Assembly (NCBI GenBank): GCA_964251665.1
Contig: CAXUKO010000002.1
Location: 496,001-560,000 of the forward strand
DNA length: 64,000 nt
Reading direction: 5' to 3'
Source of the DNA: JBBQLG01 sp964251665
GTDB lineage: Bacteria > Bacteroidota > Bacteroidia > Cytophagales > Spirosomataceae
Shown here: piece by piece, positions 26,811-36,477 of the stretch
Numbering within the stretch: the stretch's first letter is position 1
How the letters are laid out: each line of letters opens with the position of its first letter
Translations under genes and position numbers: made by a program
Notes under the pieces: model-generated
The model's database searches: none
What the model was told of the DNA's origin: nothing
The model's input: only the letters and a program-made list of their open reading frames with translations

Positions 26811-27019
26811 GTAAGCTATTTGCATGATAACATTAGAGCGGGATTAAGCTATTTTTTATAAGAATTATTATTTTTTACAAAAAAAGCTCAGAATGGCTGA
26901 TAAACCGCCATTCCACTCTTATAACTCAATGAACTATGCGATCTGTCTAAGAAAAAACGATAAGAAAGTTTGGTGATATCAATTCTGCGTGTAATAATTA
27001 ATATATAATTGATTTCATT

Positions 27020-27032
27020 TTTACAATGTTGA
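27020..27032. promoter_or_regulatory. Candidate IclR operator 2 (upstream of susC)
   Basis: TTTACAATGTTGA matches operator 1 at 11 of 13 positions and lies 18 bases before the susC-like start codon. The right half is degenerate. Confidence 0.5.
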
Positions 27033-27050
27033 ATATAATTATCGAACCCA

Positions 27051-30000
27051 ATGGCCAGACTTATTTACTTTTTATGTCTATGGACGCTACTGCCCGGTAG
27101 CGGACTCGTGTTTGGGCAGTCCAGTACCGTTTCGGGACGAGTGACGTCGGGCAGCGACGCCTTACCGGGCGTTAACGTTACGGTGGAAGTCACCTCGACC
27201 GGCACCACTACCGGGGCCGACGGTACCTACCGGCTCAATGTACCCTCGGCCTCTACCACACTGGTGTTTTCCTACATCGGGTACGTATCGCAGCGTGTGG
27301 CGGTCGGTAGCCGTACCCAGGTAGATGTCACGCTGGCAGAGGATAACAAGTCGCTCAACGAGGTAGTCGTGGTGGGCTACGGCACCAAAGACCGGCGCGA
27401 CGTAACCAGCGCTATCTCGTCGGTGAGCGGCAAAGAAATTCAGAATCTGCCGGTGGCCTCGCCCATTGCCTTGCTACAGGGACGAACGGCGGGCGTACAG
27501 ATCGTGCAGAACTCCGGCGCACCGGGAGCGACCAACTTCTCGATCCGGGTGCGGGGAACCACCTCCATCAATGCCGGGAATGACCCGCTCTACGTGGTGG
27601 ATGGCCTGCCGTTTGTGGGCAACTCGTCGGACATTAATCCCAACGACATTGAGTCGATGGAGATTTTGAAAGATGCCGCTGCGTCGGCTATTTACGGGTC
27701 AAGGGCGGCTAATGGCGTCGTGCTGATAACCACCAAGCGCGGCAAAACGGGGAAGGCGTCCATCAGTTTCAACTACTACAAAGCCGTGCAGCAGGTCGAT
27801 CAGAAACGGTTGCCCAAACTCATGGACAGCCGGGAGTTTATTGAACTCATTCAGGAGCAGCGCGCCAATGGAACGGGCCTTACATCGCTGTATGGATTTG
27901 TGGTGCCCGAAAGCGGGGTGATTGGCGGGAATGGCCAGATTGCGAACACGAACTGGCTGAATCAGCTTATACAAACGGGTGGTATGGACAACTATGAGCT
28001 GGCCATCCGGGGGGGCGAAAATAAACTCAAATTTTACATGAGTGGTGCCCTGCTTCAGCAGAAAGGGGTTTTGATCTACACGAATTACAAGCGCTATACC
28101 GGCAAACTTAACCTGGATTATCAGGCATCGGATAAGCTGAAGATCGGTACCAGCATTAACTTTACCCGGTCCGAAACCAACGGCACGCCCGAGAATGAAG
28201 GGGGCGTTTTTCAGGCGGCTCTGTTCAAATCGCCCGTCAATCCGGTGTATGCCACAGATGGCACGTATTTTCTGGAAGATATTTCGGGCATTCTCAATCC
28301 GGTTGCCGTGTCGGCTCTGGAAACCCGGCTCACCACCCGCAACCGGTTACTGAGCAACATCTTCGCGGAATACACCATTGTACCGGGGCTGACCTTTAAA
28401 ACCTCCTGGGGGGCTGATCTGATTGCGGCTAAAAACGACTATTTCCAGCCGTCCAATTCGCGTCGTCTTTCCTTCGCCAACGGTAGTTCCGGCTATAACG
28501 ACGAAACCAACTGGATCTACGAGCATACGCTGACCTACGCCAATACCTTCGGTCAGCACCGGCTGAACGCCCTGCTGGGCTATAGCCAACTGGAAAACGC
28601 GGCCAGCAGCAACTCGGCGGCCGCCCGCGACTACGGTACCAACAGCATCAGTACGCTGAGTGCCGCATCGACGCCAACGCAGGCCACCTCGTCCAAAACC
28701 GCCAATGGGCTGTCGTCGCTGTTTGGCCGGGTGGGCTATATCTACGCCAGCAAATATTACCTCGAAGCCAGTTTACGGCAGGATGGCTCCTCGAAATTCG
28801 GGGCCAACAATCGCTACGCCCTGTTTCCGGCCGCATCGCTGGGCTGGCAGGTGGGTCGGGAGGCATTCTTCAAGAGCCTGTCGGCAGCCGTCAGCGATTT
28901 AAAAATACGGGCCAGCTACGGCCGAACGGGTAACCAGGGCGGCATTGGCAACTACACGGCGCAGGGGGCTTTCTCGACCGGGCTGGGGTATGTGGGGCAA
29001 AACGGGGTGGGGCCAACGGCCATTGCCAACCCGGATCTGAAGTGGGAGACCACCGATCAGTTTAACCTGGGTGCCGATCTGTCGTTTCTCAAATCGCGGG
29101 TGACGCTGAACGTCGATGTGTACCTCAAAAAGACCAGTAACCTGCTCCTCAACGTACAACTGCCCAACACCTCCGGCTTCAGCACGGCGCTGCAAAACGT
29201 GGGCAATACCGAAAACCGGGGGCTTGAACTGAACCTGAATACGATTAATATGCCGGGGTCGCGTTCGACTGGACCCGGCTTTCGCTGGACGTCGAATTTT
29301 AACATCAGCTTCAACCGCAACAAGATCACCAAACTCTACAACGGCAACGACATTATCAACACCCGGGGCGGCACCGGATTTGGGACCGCCCAGACGTTTG
29401 GACTATTGCGCGAAGGGCAGCCGATTGGGGCATTCTTCGGCTGGCAGACCAATGGGGTATATGCCAGTTCGGCCGAGAACGAGAAAGCCGTTCGGGCGGA
29501 TAATGCGACGGGCTACCTGTTTCGGGGGGGCGATATGCGGTTTGTCGATCAGAACGGCGATAACATCATCGACAACCGCGACCGGGTCGTGATCGGGTAT
29601 GCGCTGCCTAAGTTTACGGGCGGGCTCACCAATAACTTCCAGTATAAAAACTTCCAGCTCGATGTACTGGCCCAGTTCACCTACGGAAACAGCGTGTATA
29701 ACGGCACGCGCACCGTCAGCGAGAGTATGTACGCCTTTGCCAATGGCTCGAAAACAATCCTGAATCGCTGGCGGAAGGAGGGCGACATCACCGACGTTCC
29801 CCGCGCGGACCATAATGACCCGGGCGGCAACCGGCGCAGCTCGACCCGCTGGCTGGAAGACGGTTCGTATTTGCGGATCAAGACCGTAACCCTGTCGTAC
29901 ACCGTTCCGCCGACCCTGCTCCAGAAAATCAGCGTGAGCAGTCTACGGCTCTACGTCACAGCGCAAAACCTGTACACCTTTACCCGCTATTCGGGTCTCG

Positions 30001-30110
30001 ATCCCGAAGCCAATGCATACGGCAACAACAGCGTCACCGACCTGGGTTTCGACTACGCGACCTATCCGCAATACAAGACCCTGCTGTTTGGCGCTAACCT
30101 CAGTTTTTAA
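27051..30110 (+). CDS. SusC/RagA-type TonB-dependent outer-membrane transporter
   Basis: A 1,019-residue outer-membrane protein importing an oligosaccharide with TonB energy. A signal peptide (ends near GLVFGQ) is followed by a CarboxypepD_reg-like domain (STVSGRVTSGSDALPGVNV, about 25-110), the family motif SLNEVVVVGYGT, a plug domain (SAISSVSGKEIQNLPVASPIALLQGRTAGVQ), and a long beta-barrel ending in LLFGANLSF. Length and order are standard for SusC. The SusD partner starts 23 bases after the stop, and the pair leads a cluster of glycan and sugar-acid genes. Confidence 0.96.
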   Translation: MARLIYFLCLWTLLPGSGLVFGQSSTVSGRVTSGSDALPGVNVTVEVTSTGTTTGADGTYRLNVPSASTTLVFSYIGYVSQRVAVGSRTQVDVTLAEDNKSLNEVVVVGYGTKDRRDVTSAISSVSGKEIQNLPVASPIALLQGRTAGVQIVQNSGAPGATNFSIRVRGTTSINAGNDPLYVVDGLPFVGNSSDINPNDIESMEILKDAAASAIYGSRAANGVVLITTKRGKTGKASISFNYYKAVQQVDQKRLPKLMDSREFIELIQEQRANGTGLTSLYGFVVPESGVIGGNGQIANTNWLNQLIQTGGMDNYELAIRGGENKLKFYMSGALLQQKGVLIYTNYKRYTGKLNLDYQASDKLKIGTSINFTRSETNGTPENEGGVFQAALFKSPVNPVYATDGTYFLEDISGILNPVAVSALETRLTTRNRLLSNIFAEYTIVPGLTFKTSWGADLIAAKNDYFQPSNSRRLSFANGSSGYNDETNWIYEHTLTYANTFGQHRLNALLGYSQLENAASSNSAAARDYGTNSISTLSAASTPTQATSSKTANGLSSLFGRVGYIYASKYYLEASLRQDGSSKFGANNRYALFPAASLGWQVGREAFFKSLSAAVSDLKIRASYGRTGNQGGIGNYTAQGAFSTGLGYVGQNGVGPTAIANPDLKWETTDQFNLGADLSFLKSRVTLNVDVYLKKTSNLLLNVQLPNTSGFSTALQNVGNTENRGLELNLNTINMPGSRSTGPGFRWTSNFNISFNRNKITKLYNGNDIINTRGGTGFGTAQTFGLLREGQPIGAFFGWQTNGVYASSAENEKAVRADNATGYLFRGGDMRFVDQNGDNIIDNRDRVVIGYALPKFTGGLTNNFQYKNFQLDVLAQFTYGNSVYNGTRTVSESMYAFANGSKTILNRWRKEGDITDVPRADHNDPGGNRRSSTRWLEDGSYLRIKTVTLSYTVPPTLLQKISVSSLRLYVTAQNLYTFTRYSGLDPEANAYGNNSVTDLGFDYATYPQYKTLLFGANLSF

Positions 30111-30133
30111 GCTTAAATCGCCCAACCGAGATC

Positions 30134-31549
30134 ATGAAAACGAACCATACATATAGCTGTCTGCTGCTTCTGACGCTGGTGAGCCTGGCGGGATGCCGGG
30201 ACGTGACAAAGCAGGTGAATCCCAGCGGTATTACCGCTACTAATTTTTACAAAAACGGGGCCGATGCCGATGTGGCGATCAATGCCTGCTACGATGCCTT
30301 TCAAAACCCCGAACGGTACGTCTTATGGGGCGACGGCCGCGCTGATGTCCTGGCCGTAACCGACCGATCGGGCACGGGAGAGCAGCAATTGGTGAACGGT
30401 AACCTGAACAGTACTAATGGCTTCGTTGGCTGGGAGGATATGTACCAGGCCATTAACCGCACCAACAGCGTTTTGAAGAACGTGCCGACCATTACCGATC
30501 CGGGGTTTGCCGGCCGGAAAGAGCGCGTCCTGGGTGAGGCCTACTTTCTGCGGGCCATGGCGTATTTCTATCTGGTCCGAACGTTCGATAATGTGCCGTT
30601 GATTTTAGACCCCTACGAGAGCCTGACGCAGGATTTCTTTCCCAAACAGGCCACCCCCGCTCAGGTGTATGCGCAGGTGGAATCGGATTTGAAAGCCGCC
30701 GAAACCCGTCTGAGCGATAAGCCCTTCAGCAGTGCCGTCGAACAGAAAGGGAAAGCCTCGCTGGGCGCGGTGCGGTCGGCGCTGACGGATCTGTATTTGT
30801 GGCAGAAGAAGTATCAGGCCGCTGCCGATGCGGCTCAGCAGGTTATCAACAGCCCGGCGGGTTACGCGCTCGTGTCGGGGGCGAACTTTGGCACCATCTT
30901 CGTCAATAAAAACACCTCGGAATCGATCTGGGAAGTTCAGTTCAATAATACCTACCTTGAAGGGAACAATAATAACTTGGTCAATGACTTTCTGCCCCTG
31001 GGCGGAACGGGTTATGCGGGCGGCAACTGGACGCTGAAATACTCGGCTAAACTGCTTAACGCCTATGCACCGACCGATGTGCGCGGCCCCGTAACGGTTC
31101 GCAATACGGGCACGCCCAACGTCACCTCCTTCCGCGACCCAAACACGCAGTATGTCAACAAGTATCAGGGAACGCTGGCCAGTCAGAACGCCGTCCGTTT
31201 CTTCGATGCCAATGTTATGATGTACCGTCTGGCCGATGTAATCCTGATGCGGGCCGAAGCCCTGAATGAACTCGGCCAAACGGCCGACGCCATCCCCCTG
31301 CTGAACCAGATTCGGACGCGGGCGGGGCTGCCCGTCACGACCGCCGTGTCGCCCGCCGAGGTTCGGCTGGCCATCGAGAACGAGCGGTTTTTAGAGCTGG
31401 CTTTTGAAGGAAAACGCTATTACGATCTGAAGCGTACCGGGCGGTATGCCGCCGTGACGGGCAACACCGACCCGAACTTCCTGCGCTGGCCCATACCCGC
31501 CACCGAGTTAACCAAAAACCCTAATCTGGTTCAAAATCCGGGCTATTGA
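30134..31549 (+). CDS. SusD/RagB-type surface glycan-binding lipoprotein
   Basis: A 471-residue lipoprotein forming the lid of the SusC transporter. The lipobox is LVSLAGCRD (Cys22 approximately). TPR-like helices and the family motifs EAYFLRAMAYFYLVRTFDNVPL, VILMRAEALNELG and LAFEGKRYYDLKRTGRY are present. The substrate cannot be told from sequence. Confidence 0.96.
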   Translation: MKTNHTYSCLLLLTLVSLAGCRDVTKQVNPSGITATNFYKNGADADVAINACYDAFQNPERYVLWGDGRADVLAVTDRSGTGEQQLVNGNLNSTNGFVGWEDMYQAINRTNSVLKNVPTITDPGFAGRKERVLGEAYFLRAMAYFYLVRTFDNVPLILDPYESLTQDFFPKQATPAQVYAQVESDLKAAETRLSDKPFSSAVEQKGKASLGAVRSALTDLYLWQKKYQAAADAAQQVINSPAGYALVSGANFGTIFVNKNTSESIWEVQFNNTYLEGNNNNLVNDFLPLGGTGYAGGNWTLKYSAKLLNAYAPTDVRGPVTVRNTGTPNVTSFRDPNTQYVNKYQGTLASQNAVRFFDANVMMYRLADVILMRAEALNELGQTADAIPLLNQIRTRAGLPVTTAVSPAEVRLAIENERFLELAFEGKRYYDLKRTGRYAAVTGNTDPNFLRWPIPATELTKNPNLVQNPGY

Positions 31550-31567
31550 TCGTTCAAACAGACCCTT

Positions 31568-32035
31568 ATGAAATCGAAACATACTTCCACTCTTGTGCTG
31601 CTGGCCCTGATAGTCGGGCTGGCGGGCTGCAACAAAGACATTGTCTACAAAGAACTGCCCAAGGCGGTTTACATCGCCAACAAAGTACCCGACGGTACCA
31701 CCACGATCACGAACTCGGCCAGTGCCAAAAAAAGCGTGGCCACGGGAGCCGCTCGTGTGTATGTCAACCAGCCGTACACAAAAGACATCGTGGTAAATTA
31801 CGCCGTTGCGGGTACAGCCGTGGCCGGGCAGGACTATACGCCACCGGCTACCCAAAGCGTGACTATACCGGCGGGAAAGTATTCCGGCGATATCAATTTT
31901 ACGGTACTCAACAACCCGGCCCTGACGGCTAACAGGACCATACTGATTAACCTGACATCGGCCAGTGATGGGTTTGATGTCGGCATCGGCGTGGCGAAGG
32001 GCTATGCCACGTTTACGTATACCATCACGCCCTGA
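31568..32035 (+). CDS. Small lipoprotein with Calx-beta/DUF-type beta-sandwich domain
   Basis: A 155-residue lipoprotein (lipobox GLAGCNKD). The mature part contains a Calx-beta-like pattern, AVAGTAVAGQDYTPPATQSVTIPAGKYSGDINFTVLNN, seen in accessory glycan-binding lipoproteins encoded after SusD. It starts 18 bases after the susD-like stop and so belongs to the same transcript. It probably sits on the cell surface and helps bind the glycan; this is inference from position. Confidence 0.8.
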   Translation: MKSKHTSTLVLLALIVGLAGCNKDIVYKELPKAVYIANKVPDGTTTITNSASAKKSVATGAARVYVNQPYTKDIVVNYAVAGTAVAGQDYTPPATQSVTIPAGKYSGDINFTVLNNPALTANRTILINLTSASDGFDVGIGVAKGYATFTYTITP

Positions 32036-32082
32036 GAAGAAGTATCCAGAGTGATGATTTTTTGTTTGATAACCAGTGGTTT

Positions 32083-33996
32083 ATGCTAATGAGAGCAACG
32101 TTTATATCCTTAGTGGTGGGTTTGTTTGCTGTCTTCACGGCAAACGCACAGGCCTTTACTCATTTTATCACCAGGAAGGGCGACCAGTTGATGAATGGCA
32201 CCAGCGTTTTCAGGTTCATAGCAGTGAACACCCCAGGTATAACCGGGCCTTACGATGGCTATAAAAACACCAATCCGGCGAGTGGTTATTTGTATGATCC
32301 GATTGAGCTTTCCTACGAAATGGAAGCCCATTTTAAGGATATGGCGCAAATGGGCGTGACAATGATTCGAACCTGGGGAATCACGGTTGACGATGGGTCG
32401 GGAGAATATGAAGCCTTAGTGACCGGCCCAGATGCTTATAATGAAACCGCTTTCCGGCGCATCGACAAGATGCTGGAACTGTGTAATAAATACAAAATCA
32501 GGGTGATTCTTTGTCTGGTCAAAGAAAACAAATACTGGGGAGGGACAGCCGCATTCAGCCGACTCTACGGAGGGGGTGATTACTACCAGACTACAGCCGT
32601 TAAAGCTGGTTTCAAGGAGTTGCTGCGGACGTTTGCGAATCGAAAAAATGGGTTTACGGGGCAGATTTACAAAAACGACAAGGCGATTATGGCCTGGGAA
32701 TTTGGGAACGAAGTGCCCAACGATAAAAGTGGCTGGATTGCGGAGATGGCCGATTATCTGAAAGGTGTCGCTCCCAACCAGTTGATTGCCGATCCGCGCC
32801 GGGCCAATGGGGTGCAGCAGATGAAGGAAAACGTGAACGACGTGCTGGCGAATAACAAGAATATAGACATCGTAAAAACCCGGCAGTACCCCAACTACGG
32901 CAACAGCGTTACCGAACTCTGGAATGAATGCAAAGGGAAACGCCCCCTAATCATCGATGAATTTCAACGGCTGGACGGTTTTAAAGAAGTACTCGAAGCG
33001 GTTTACAACACGGGCACAAGCGGGGTATTACTGTGGAGCCTGATGAAACCGCAGTATAATGGCGGTATTGGTAGTCACGCCCTGTTTCATGCCTATTCGT
33101 GGGGTGGTAGCCGCTGGCCCGGATTCGATAGTGGCGATTATTTTAAGGAACGGGAAAATCTGATGTTGATCAGATCCTATGGCTATAAAATACGAGGGGA
33201 GAAGGAGCCGCCACTACCAGCCCCCACCGATGCTCCGTACCTATATCCCAGCCTACGCAGCGATGCCGTAGCGTTGAAGTGGCGGTGTTCGCCCGGAGCA
33301 AGGTACTACGTGGTAGAAAGGGCAACGGCCGCAAAAGGCCCCTGGCAGCCAGTTAGTGGTGATCTGGACATTAGCTATCACCTCTACTTTTACCCCTTGT
33401 TTACCGATACCAGCGTAGTGCCGGGTAAAGCCTATTATTATCGGATCAGGGGTAAAAATGCGGCTGGTATGTCGCCCGCTTCGAATATAATAGGCCCCCT
33501 ATCACCCGTAACCAGGATGGTGATGGATAATCTGACCGATTTTTCATCGGCGTATGCTCATTCCAGAAACCTTCGGATCAGCGGAGAAACATGGCCCCGG
33601 CTTCGCCAAACGGAAGAAGATTTTTTTCAGGCGGAACGAGTCGCAGGCAGTGAAGCAGGCGAACTGGTCTATCGGGCAGACACCCTGACCTGGATTGACG
33701 TTATCGCTTTCAGCGATAACGTGGACAGTGTTGATTTACTCTATTCGACCGATGGTTCCTCCTGGAAACCGCTCCCCGAAGGCTTACTGAATAAAAGCCA
33801 CCGGATGGGGTATCCAAGCCCGATTTCAGGAAAAAAAGATTACCCGATTGATAAGTACACGTATGCTGTTCCGGTGCTGCCACACGGAACGGTGGCGGTT
33901 AAGATTGTGACTGGAAATGCCCAGGCCGCAAACACGTACCCCTGGATTGCGCGGGTTCATCTTGGATTCAATGGGTCCCTGAAAAGAGCAAAGTAA
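32083..33996 (+). CDS. Exported GH5-like glycoside hydrolase (mannanase-like) with C-terminal FN3-like region
   Basis: A 637-residue secreted enzyme with a signal peptide (ends near FTANAQA). Residues about 25-370 form a GH5/clan-A-like barrel: WEFGNEVPND supplies the acid/base Glu210, and LIIDEFQR supplies the nucleophile Glu293; the RFIAVNTPG and MIRTWGI segments resemble endo-beta-1,4-mannanases. Residues about 390-480 look like fibronectin type III, followed by an uncharacterised beta-rich region. An in-frame TTG at 32062 exists, but ATG 32083 (or 32089) gives a clean signal peptide. Family assignment is moderate; substrate (mannan, glucomannan or other) is a guess. Confidence 0.75.
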   Translation: MLMRATFISLVVGLFAVFTANAQAFTHFITRKGDQLMNGTSVFRFIAVNTPGITGPYDGYKNTNPASGYLYDPIELSYEMEAHFKDMAQMGVTMIRTWGITVDDGSGEYEALVTGPDAYNETAFRRIDKMLELCNKYKIRVILCLVKENKYWGGTAAFSRLYGGGDYYQTTAVKAGFKELLRTFANRKNGFTGQIYKNDKAIMAWEFGNEVPNDKSGWIAEMADYLKGVAPNQLIADPRRANGVQQMKENVNDVLANNKNIDIVKTRQYPNYGNSVTELWNECKGKRPLIIDEFQRLDGFKEVLEAVYNTGTSGVLLWSLMKPQYNGGIGSHALFHAYSWGGSRWPGFDSGDYFKERENLMLIRSYGYKIRGEKEPPLPAPTDAPYLYPSLRSDAVALKWRCSPGARYYVVERATAAKGPWQPVSGDLDISYHLYFYPLFTDTSVVPGKAYYYRIRGKNAAGMSPASNIIGPLSPVTRMVMDNLTDFSSAYAHSRNLRISGETWPRLRQTEEDFFQAERVAGSEAGELVYRADTLTWIDVIAFSDNVDSVDLLYSTDGSSWKPLPEGLLNKSHRMGYPSPISGKKDYPIDKYTYAVPVLPHGTVAVKIVTGNAQAANTYPWIARVHLGFNGSLKRAK

Positions 33997-34023
33997 GTCT
34001 AACCGGGAACATCCTGTTTTATT

Positions 34024-34995
34024 ATGCAGCTTTCGTACCTCTTCTTTGGCTACCCCACCGAACCACAGGCCTCGCTCGTGCGCCAGATGGGCGTTCGCTG
34101 CGCCATTGCCAAACTCGCCCCTGAACTAACCGGCGACGAACCACCGTATAATTTCGACGCGCTCAAACGGGCCAAAGACCGCTTTGCCGATGCCGGTTTT
34201 AAGCTAATTGGCCTGGAAGGTGACCAGTTCAACATGAACCGGATTAAGTTCGGATTGGAAGGTCGGGACGACGATCTGGAACGCTACGGTCGGATGCTGG
34301 ACAACATGGGCGAACTGGGCGTTCACCTGCTTTGCTACAACTTCATGGCCGGTATTGGCTGGTATCGAACGCATACCGAAACCCCCGAACGGGGCGGGGC
34401 ATTAGTCAGCAGCTTCGACGCCGAATACGCCGGAACACTGCCCTTGATGGAGCATGGTGAAGTATCGGAAAGCCAGATTTGGGACAACTATGCTTATTTC
34501 CTGGAACGCGTTCTGCCCATCGCCGAACGGGCTGGCGTCCAGATGGCCTTACATCCCGACGACCCACCTGTATCACCTTTGCGTGGCATCGGCCGGATTT
34601 TTACCCATGCCAATGGCGTTCGTCGGGCACTGGCGTTGTCGAACAGCCCCGCACACGGGCTGACCTTCTGCCAGGGGACGTACATTACGATGGGTGAGGA
34701 CGTACCGGCGCTGATTCAGGAGTGGAAAAACCGGATTCGCTTCGTGCATATCCGTGATGTAGCGGGTACCCCTGACCATTTCCACGAAACCTTCCACGAC
34801 AACGGCCCCACCGATATGGCGGCCATGCTCCGGTGCTATGGGGAAATCGGGTTCACCGGCCCCCTGCGCTCTGACCACGTACCCACGATGGCAGGCGAAG
34901 ACAACACGCATTTCGGCTACGGCATGATGGGCAACCTCTTCGGCATCGGCTACATCAAAGGCATCATGGACACCCTTAACATTCCAACCGCATGA
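34024..34995 (+). CDS. UxuA-like mannonate dehydratase family protein
   Basis: A 323-residue TIM-barrel protein of the UxuA family, which removes water from D-mannonate to give 2-keto-3-deoxy-D-gluconate. Metal-binding and catalytic segments are visible: MALHPDDPP, LTFCQGTYITMG, FVHIRDV and LRSDHVPTM. It is clearly shorter than E. coli UxuA (about 394 residues), so it may be a subgroup with a different substrate. The next gene overlaps by 4 bases (ATGA), so translation is coupled to the SDR. Confidence 0.85.
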   Translation: MQLSYLFFGYPTEPQASLVRQMGVRCAIAKLAPELTGDEPPYNFDALKRAKDRFADAGFKLIGLEGDQFNMNRIKFGLEGRDDDLERYGRMLDNMGELGVHLLCYNFMAGIGWYRTHTETPERGGALVSSFDAEYAGTLPLMEHGEVSESQIWDNYAYFLERVLPIAERAGVQMALHPDDPPVSPLRGIGRIFTHANGVRRALALSNSPAHGLTFCQGTYITMGEDVPALIQEWKNRIRFVHIRDVAGTPDHFHETFHDNGPTDMAAMLRCYGEIGFTGPLRSDHVPTMAGEDNTHFGYGMMGNLFGIGYIKGIMDTLNIPTA

Positions 34996-35786
34996 TGCGC
35001 TTAGCAGGCAGAAAGGCCCTCGTCACCGGAGCCTCGCGGGGCATCGGGCGCGCCATTGCCCTGCGGCTGGCTCAGGAGGGCTGCGCGGTAGTGGTTCACT
35101 ACCACGAAAGCCGGGAAGAGGCTGAAACCGTGGCTGAAGCTATTCGCGCTATGGGCGGAACAGCTCACCTGACTCAGGCAGACCTGTCCGACGTAAGGCA
35201 GGCCATCCGGCTCGGTGAACAGGCCTGGGAACTGGCTGGTGGCTTGGATATCCTGATCAACAACGCGGGTATTTCGTACAAACGACATTTCCTCGACGTG
35301 ACCGAGGCCGACTTCGACGCGTTTTCGTCCATCAATTTTAAAAGCACCACCTTCCTCACGCAGACCATCGCCCGGAAGATGGTCGAGAGCGAAACGGCCG
35401 GTAGTATTTATACCATCACCTCCGTGAACGGTGTTCGGCCCGGCCTGGGACTGTCGGTGTACGGGGCCACGAAAGGAGCACTCGAAACCCTGATGAAGGG
35501 CGTGGCGATGGAACTGGCTCCGCACAACATTCGGGTAAATACGCTGGCTGTGGGAGCCATCGCGACTGACCTGACGCGAGCCGTTTGGGAAGATGCCGAC
35601 GCCTTGCAGACTGTAAATGAAGGCATTCCGATGAAGCGCTTCGGTCTGCCCGACGAAATAGCCGCCGTTGTCACGGACCTAATCGCATCAGATAGCTACA
35701 TGACGGGCGCATCGATCACGATCGACGGTGGCCTGCTGCTGATGCGGGGCTACGGAAAACCGGGTCGTTACGAAGCTGGAAAATGA
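34992..35786 (+). CDS. Short-chain dehydrogenase/reductase
   Basis: A 264-residue SDR with the cofactor motif TGASRGIG (about residues 14-21), the NNAG motif and the catalytic YGATK (Tyr and Lys; preceded by Ser). It oxidises or reduces a hydroxyl with NAD(P). Coupling to a UxuA-like gene suggests a sugar or sugar-acid substrate, for example mannonate/fructuronate-type or aldose oxidation. The last 19 bases overlap the convergent PIN-domain gene. Confidence 0.9.
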   Translation: MMRLAGRKALVTGASRGIGRAIALRLAQEGCAVVVHYHESREEAETVAEAIRAMGGTAHLTQADLSDVRQAIRLGEQAWELAGGLDILINNAGISYKRHFLDVTEADFDAFSSINFKSTTFLTQTIARKMVESETAGSIYTITSVNGVRPGLGLSVYGATKGALETLMKGVAMELAPHNIRVNTLAVGAIATDLTRAVWEDADALQTVNEGIPMKRFGLPDEIAAVVTDLIASDSYMTGASITIDGGLLLMRGYGKPGRYEAGK

Positions 35787-36244
35787 CGACCGAGCGCGTC
35801 TACACTGTCAAGGAGAACGATGCCTTCCTCACGGCAGGGGATGGTAAAATCAGTAACATCGTAAGAAGCCAGAAACTTTATACCGGCAGAAAGACAATGA
35901 GCCAGAATAATCGCATCGTTGGGCAACATGTTGTAAGTTTTCATCAGCCGTACGACATCCAAGGTCGAAGGGCTGTTGGCGTCACTCAATTGCTTAAGCA
36001 GGCCGATAAGACTCAGTGGGTCGTTTTGTGTCAATATATCAGGAATGCGCTTAGCTTCTTTCAACGTACGCGGAGCTTTCATGCCGTGCATACTCAGGAA
36101 ATAGTAGAGATATTCCGTCTGAACAATGGCATTATAACAAAGAGAAATCTGACGACCAAACAGCTCAGCCATCATTTCCGGCTTATTGCCTTTCGAGTGT
36201 TCGATCAGTATGGACGAGTCCAGGAAAATATTTATCGGCCCCAT
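35768..36244 (-). CDS. PIN-domain protein, probable toxin of a toxin-antitoxin pair
   Basis: A 158-residue PIN-like nuclease. Acidic residues of the PIN fold appear in NIFLDSSILIEHSKG at the N-terminus, LNDAIILAH-type residues (PNDAIILAHCLSAG) and FLASYDVTDF near the C-terminus. VapC toxins with this fold cleave RNA. The start overlaps the end of the small gene upstream by 13 bases, as in type II pairs. The pair runs opposite to the surrounding sugar-utilisation genes and its stop lies inside the SDR gene. Confidence 0.82.
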   Translation of the reverse strand: MGPINIFLDSSILIEHSKGNKPEMMAELFGRQISLCYNAIVQTEYLYYFLSMHGMKAPRTLKEAKRIPDILTQNDPLSLIGLLKQLSDANSPSTLDVVRLMKTYNMLPNDAIILAHCLSAGIKFLASYDVTDFTIPCREEGIVLLDSVDALGRHFPAS

Positions 36245-36459
36245 ATTTCTTCGTCCATATCAAAATCGGGATTCCACTTGGGAAATGAACCCTCAAACTG
36301 CTTTAGAATAGCCAGCTTTTCGTCAAGCGATAAGTCTGGTTTAACCAGTGACTCCTTCTTCAAAACAATCACTTCTACTTCCTGATCGCGATAGGAAGCC
36401 GGCATGGGTATGACCAGCGTGTCGTTATCCACTTTACGGACAAATTTCAATGCATCCAT
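36232..36459 (-). CDS. Small antitoxin-like protein partnered with the PIN protein
   Basis: A 75-residue protein with a basic/hydrophobic N-terminal part (FVRKVDNDTLVIPMPASYRDQEVEVIVLKK), which resembles an AbrB- or DUF2281-like DNA-binding half, and an acidic C-terminus suited to block the toxin (PDFDMDEEIWGR). It overlaps the toxin gene by 13 bases. Function is inferred from size, order and partner. The spacer to the divergent SGNH gene is only 18 bases. Confidence 0.72.
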   Translation of the reverse strand: MDALKFVRKVDNDTLVIPMPASYRDQEVEVIVLKKESLVKPDLSLDEKLAILKQFEGSFPKWNPDFDMDEEIWGR

Positions 36460-36477
36460 GTCCTTTATTATTTAGTG

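Noticed and set aside
35783..36385. A 200-codon plus-strand frame opening inside the SDR stop (ATGA)
   Set aside because: It runs fully antisense to the PIN-domain and antitoxin genes, which have recognisable features; the plus-strand translation resembles no family.
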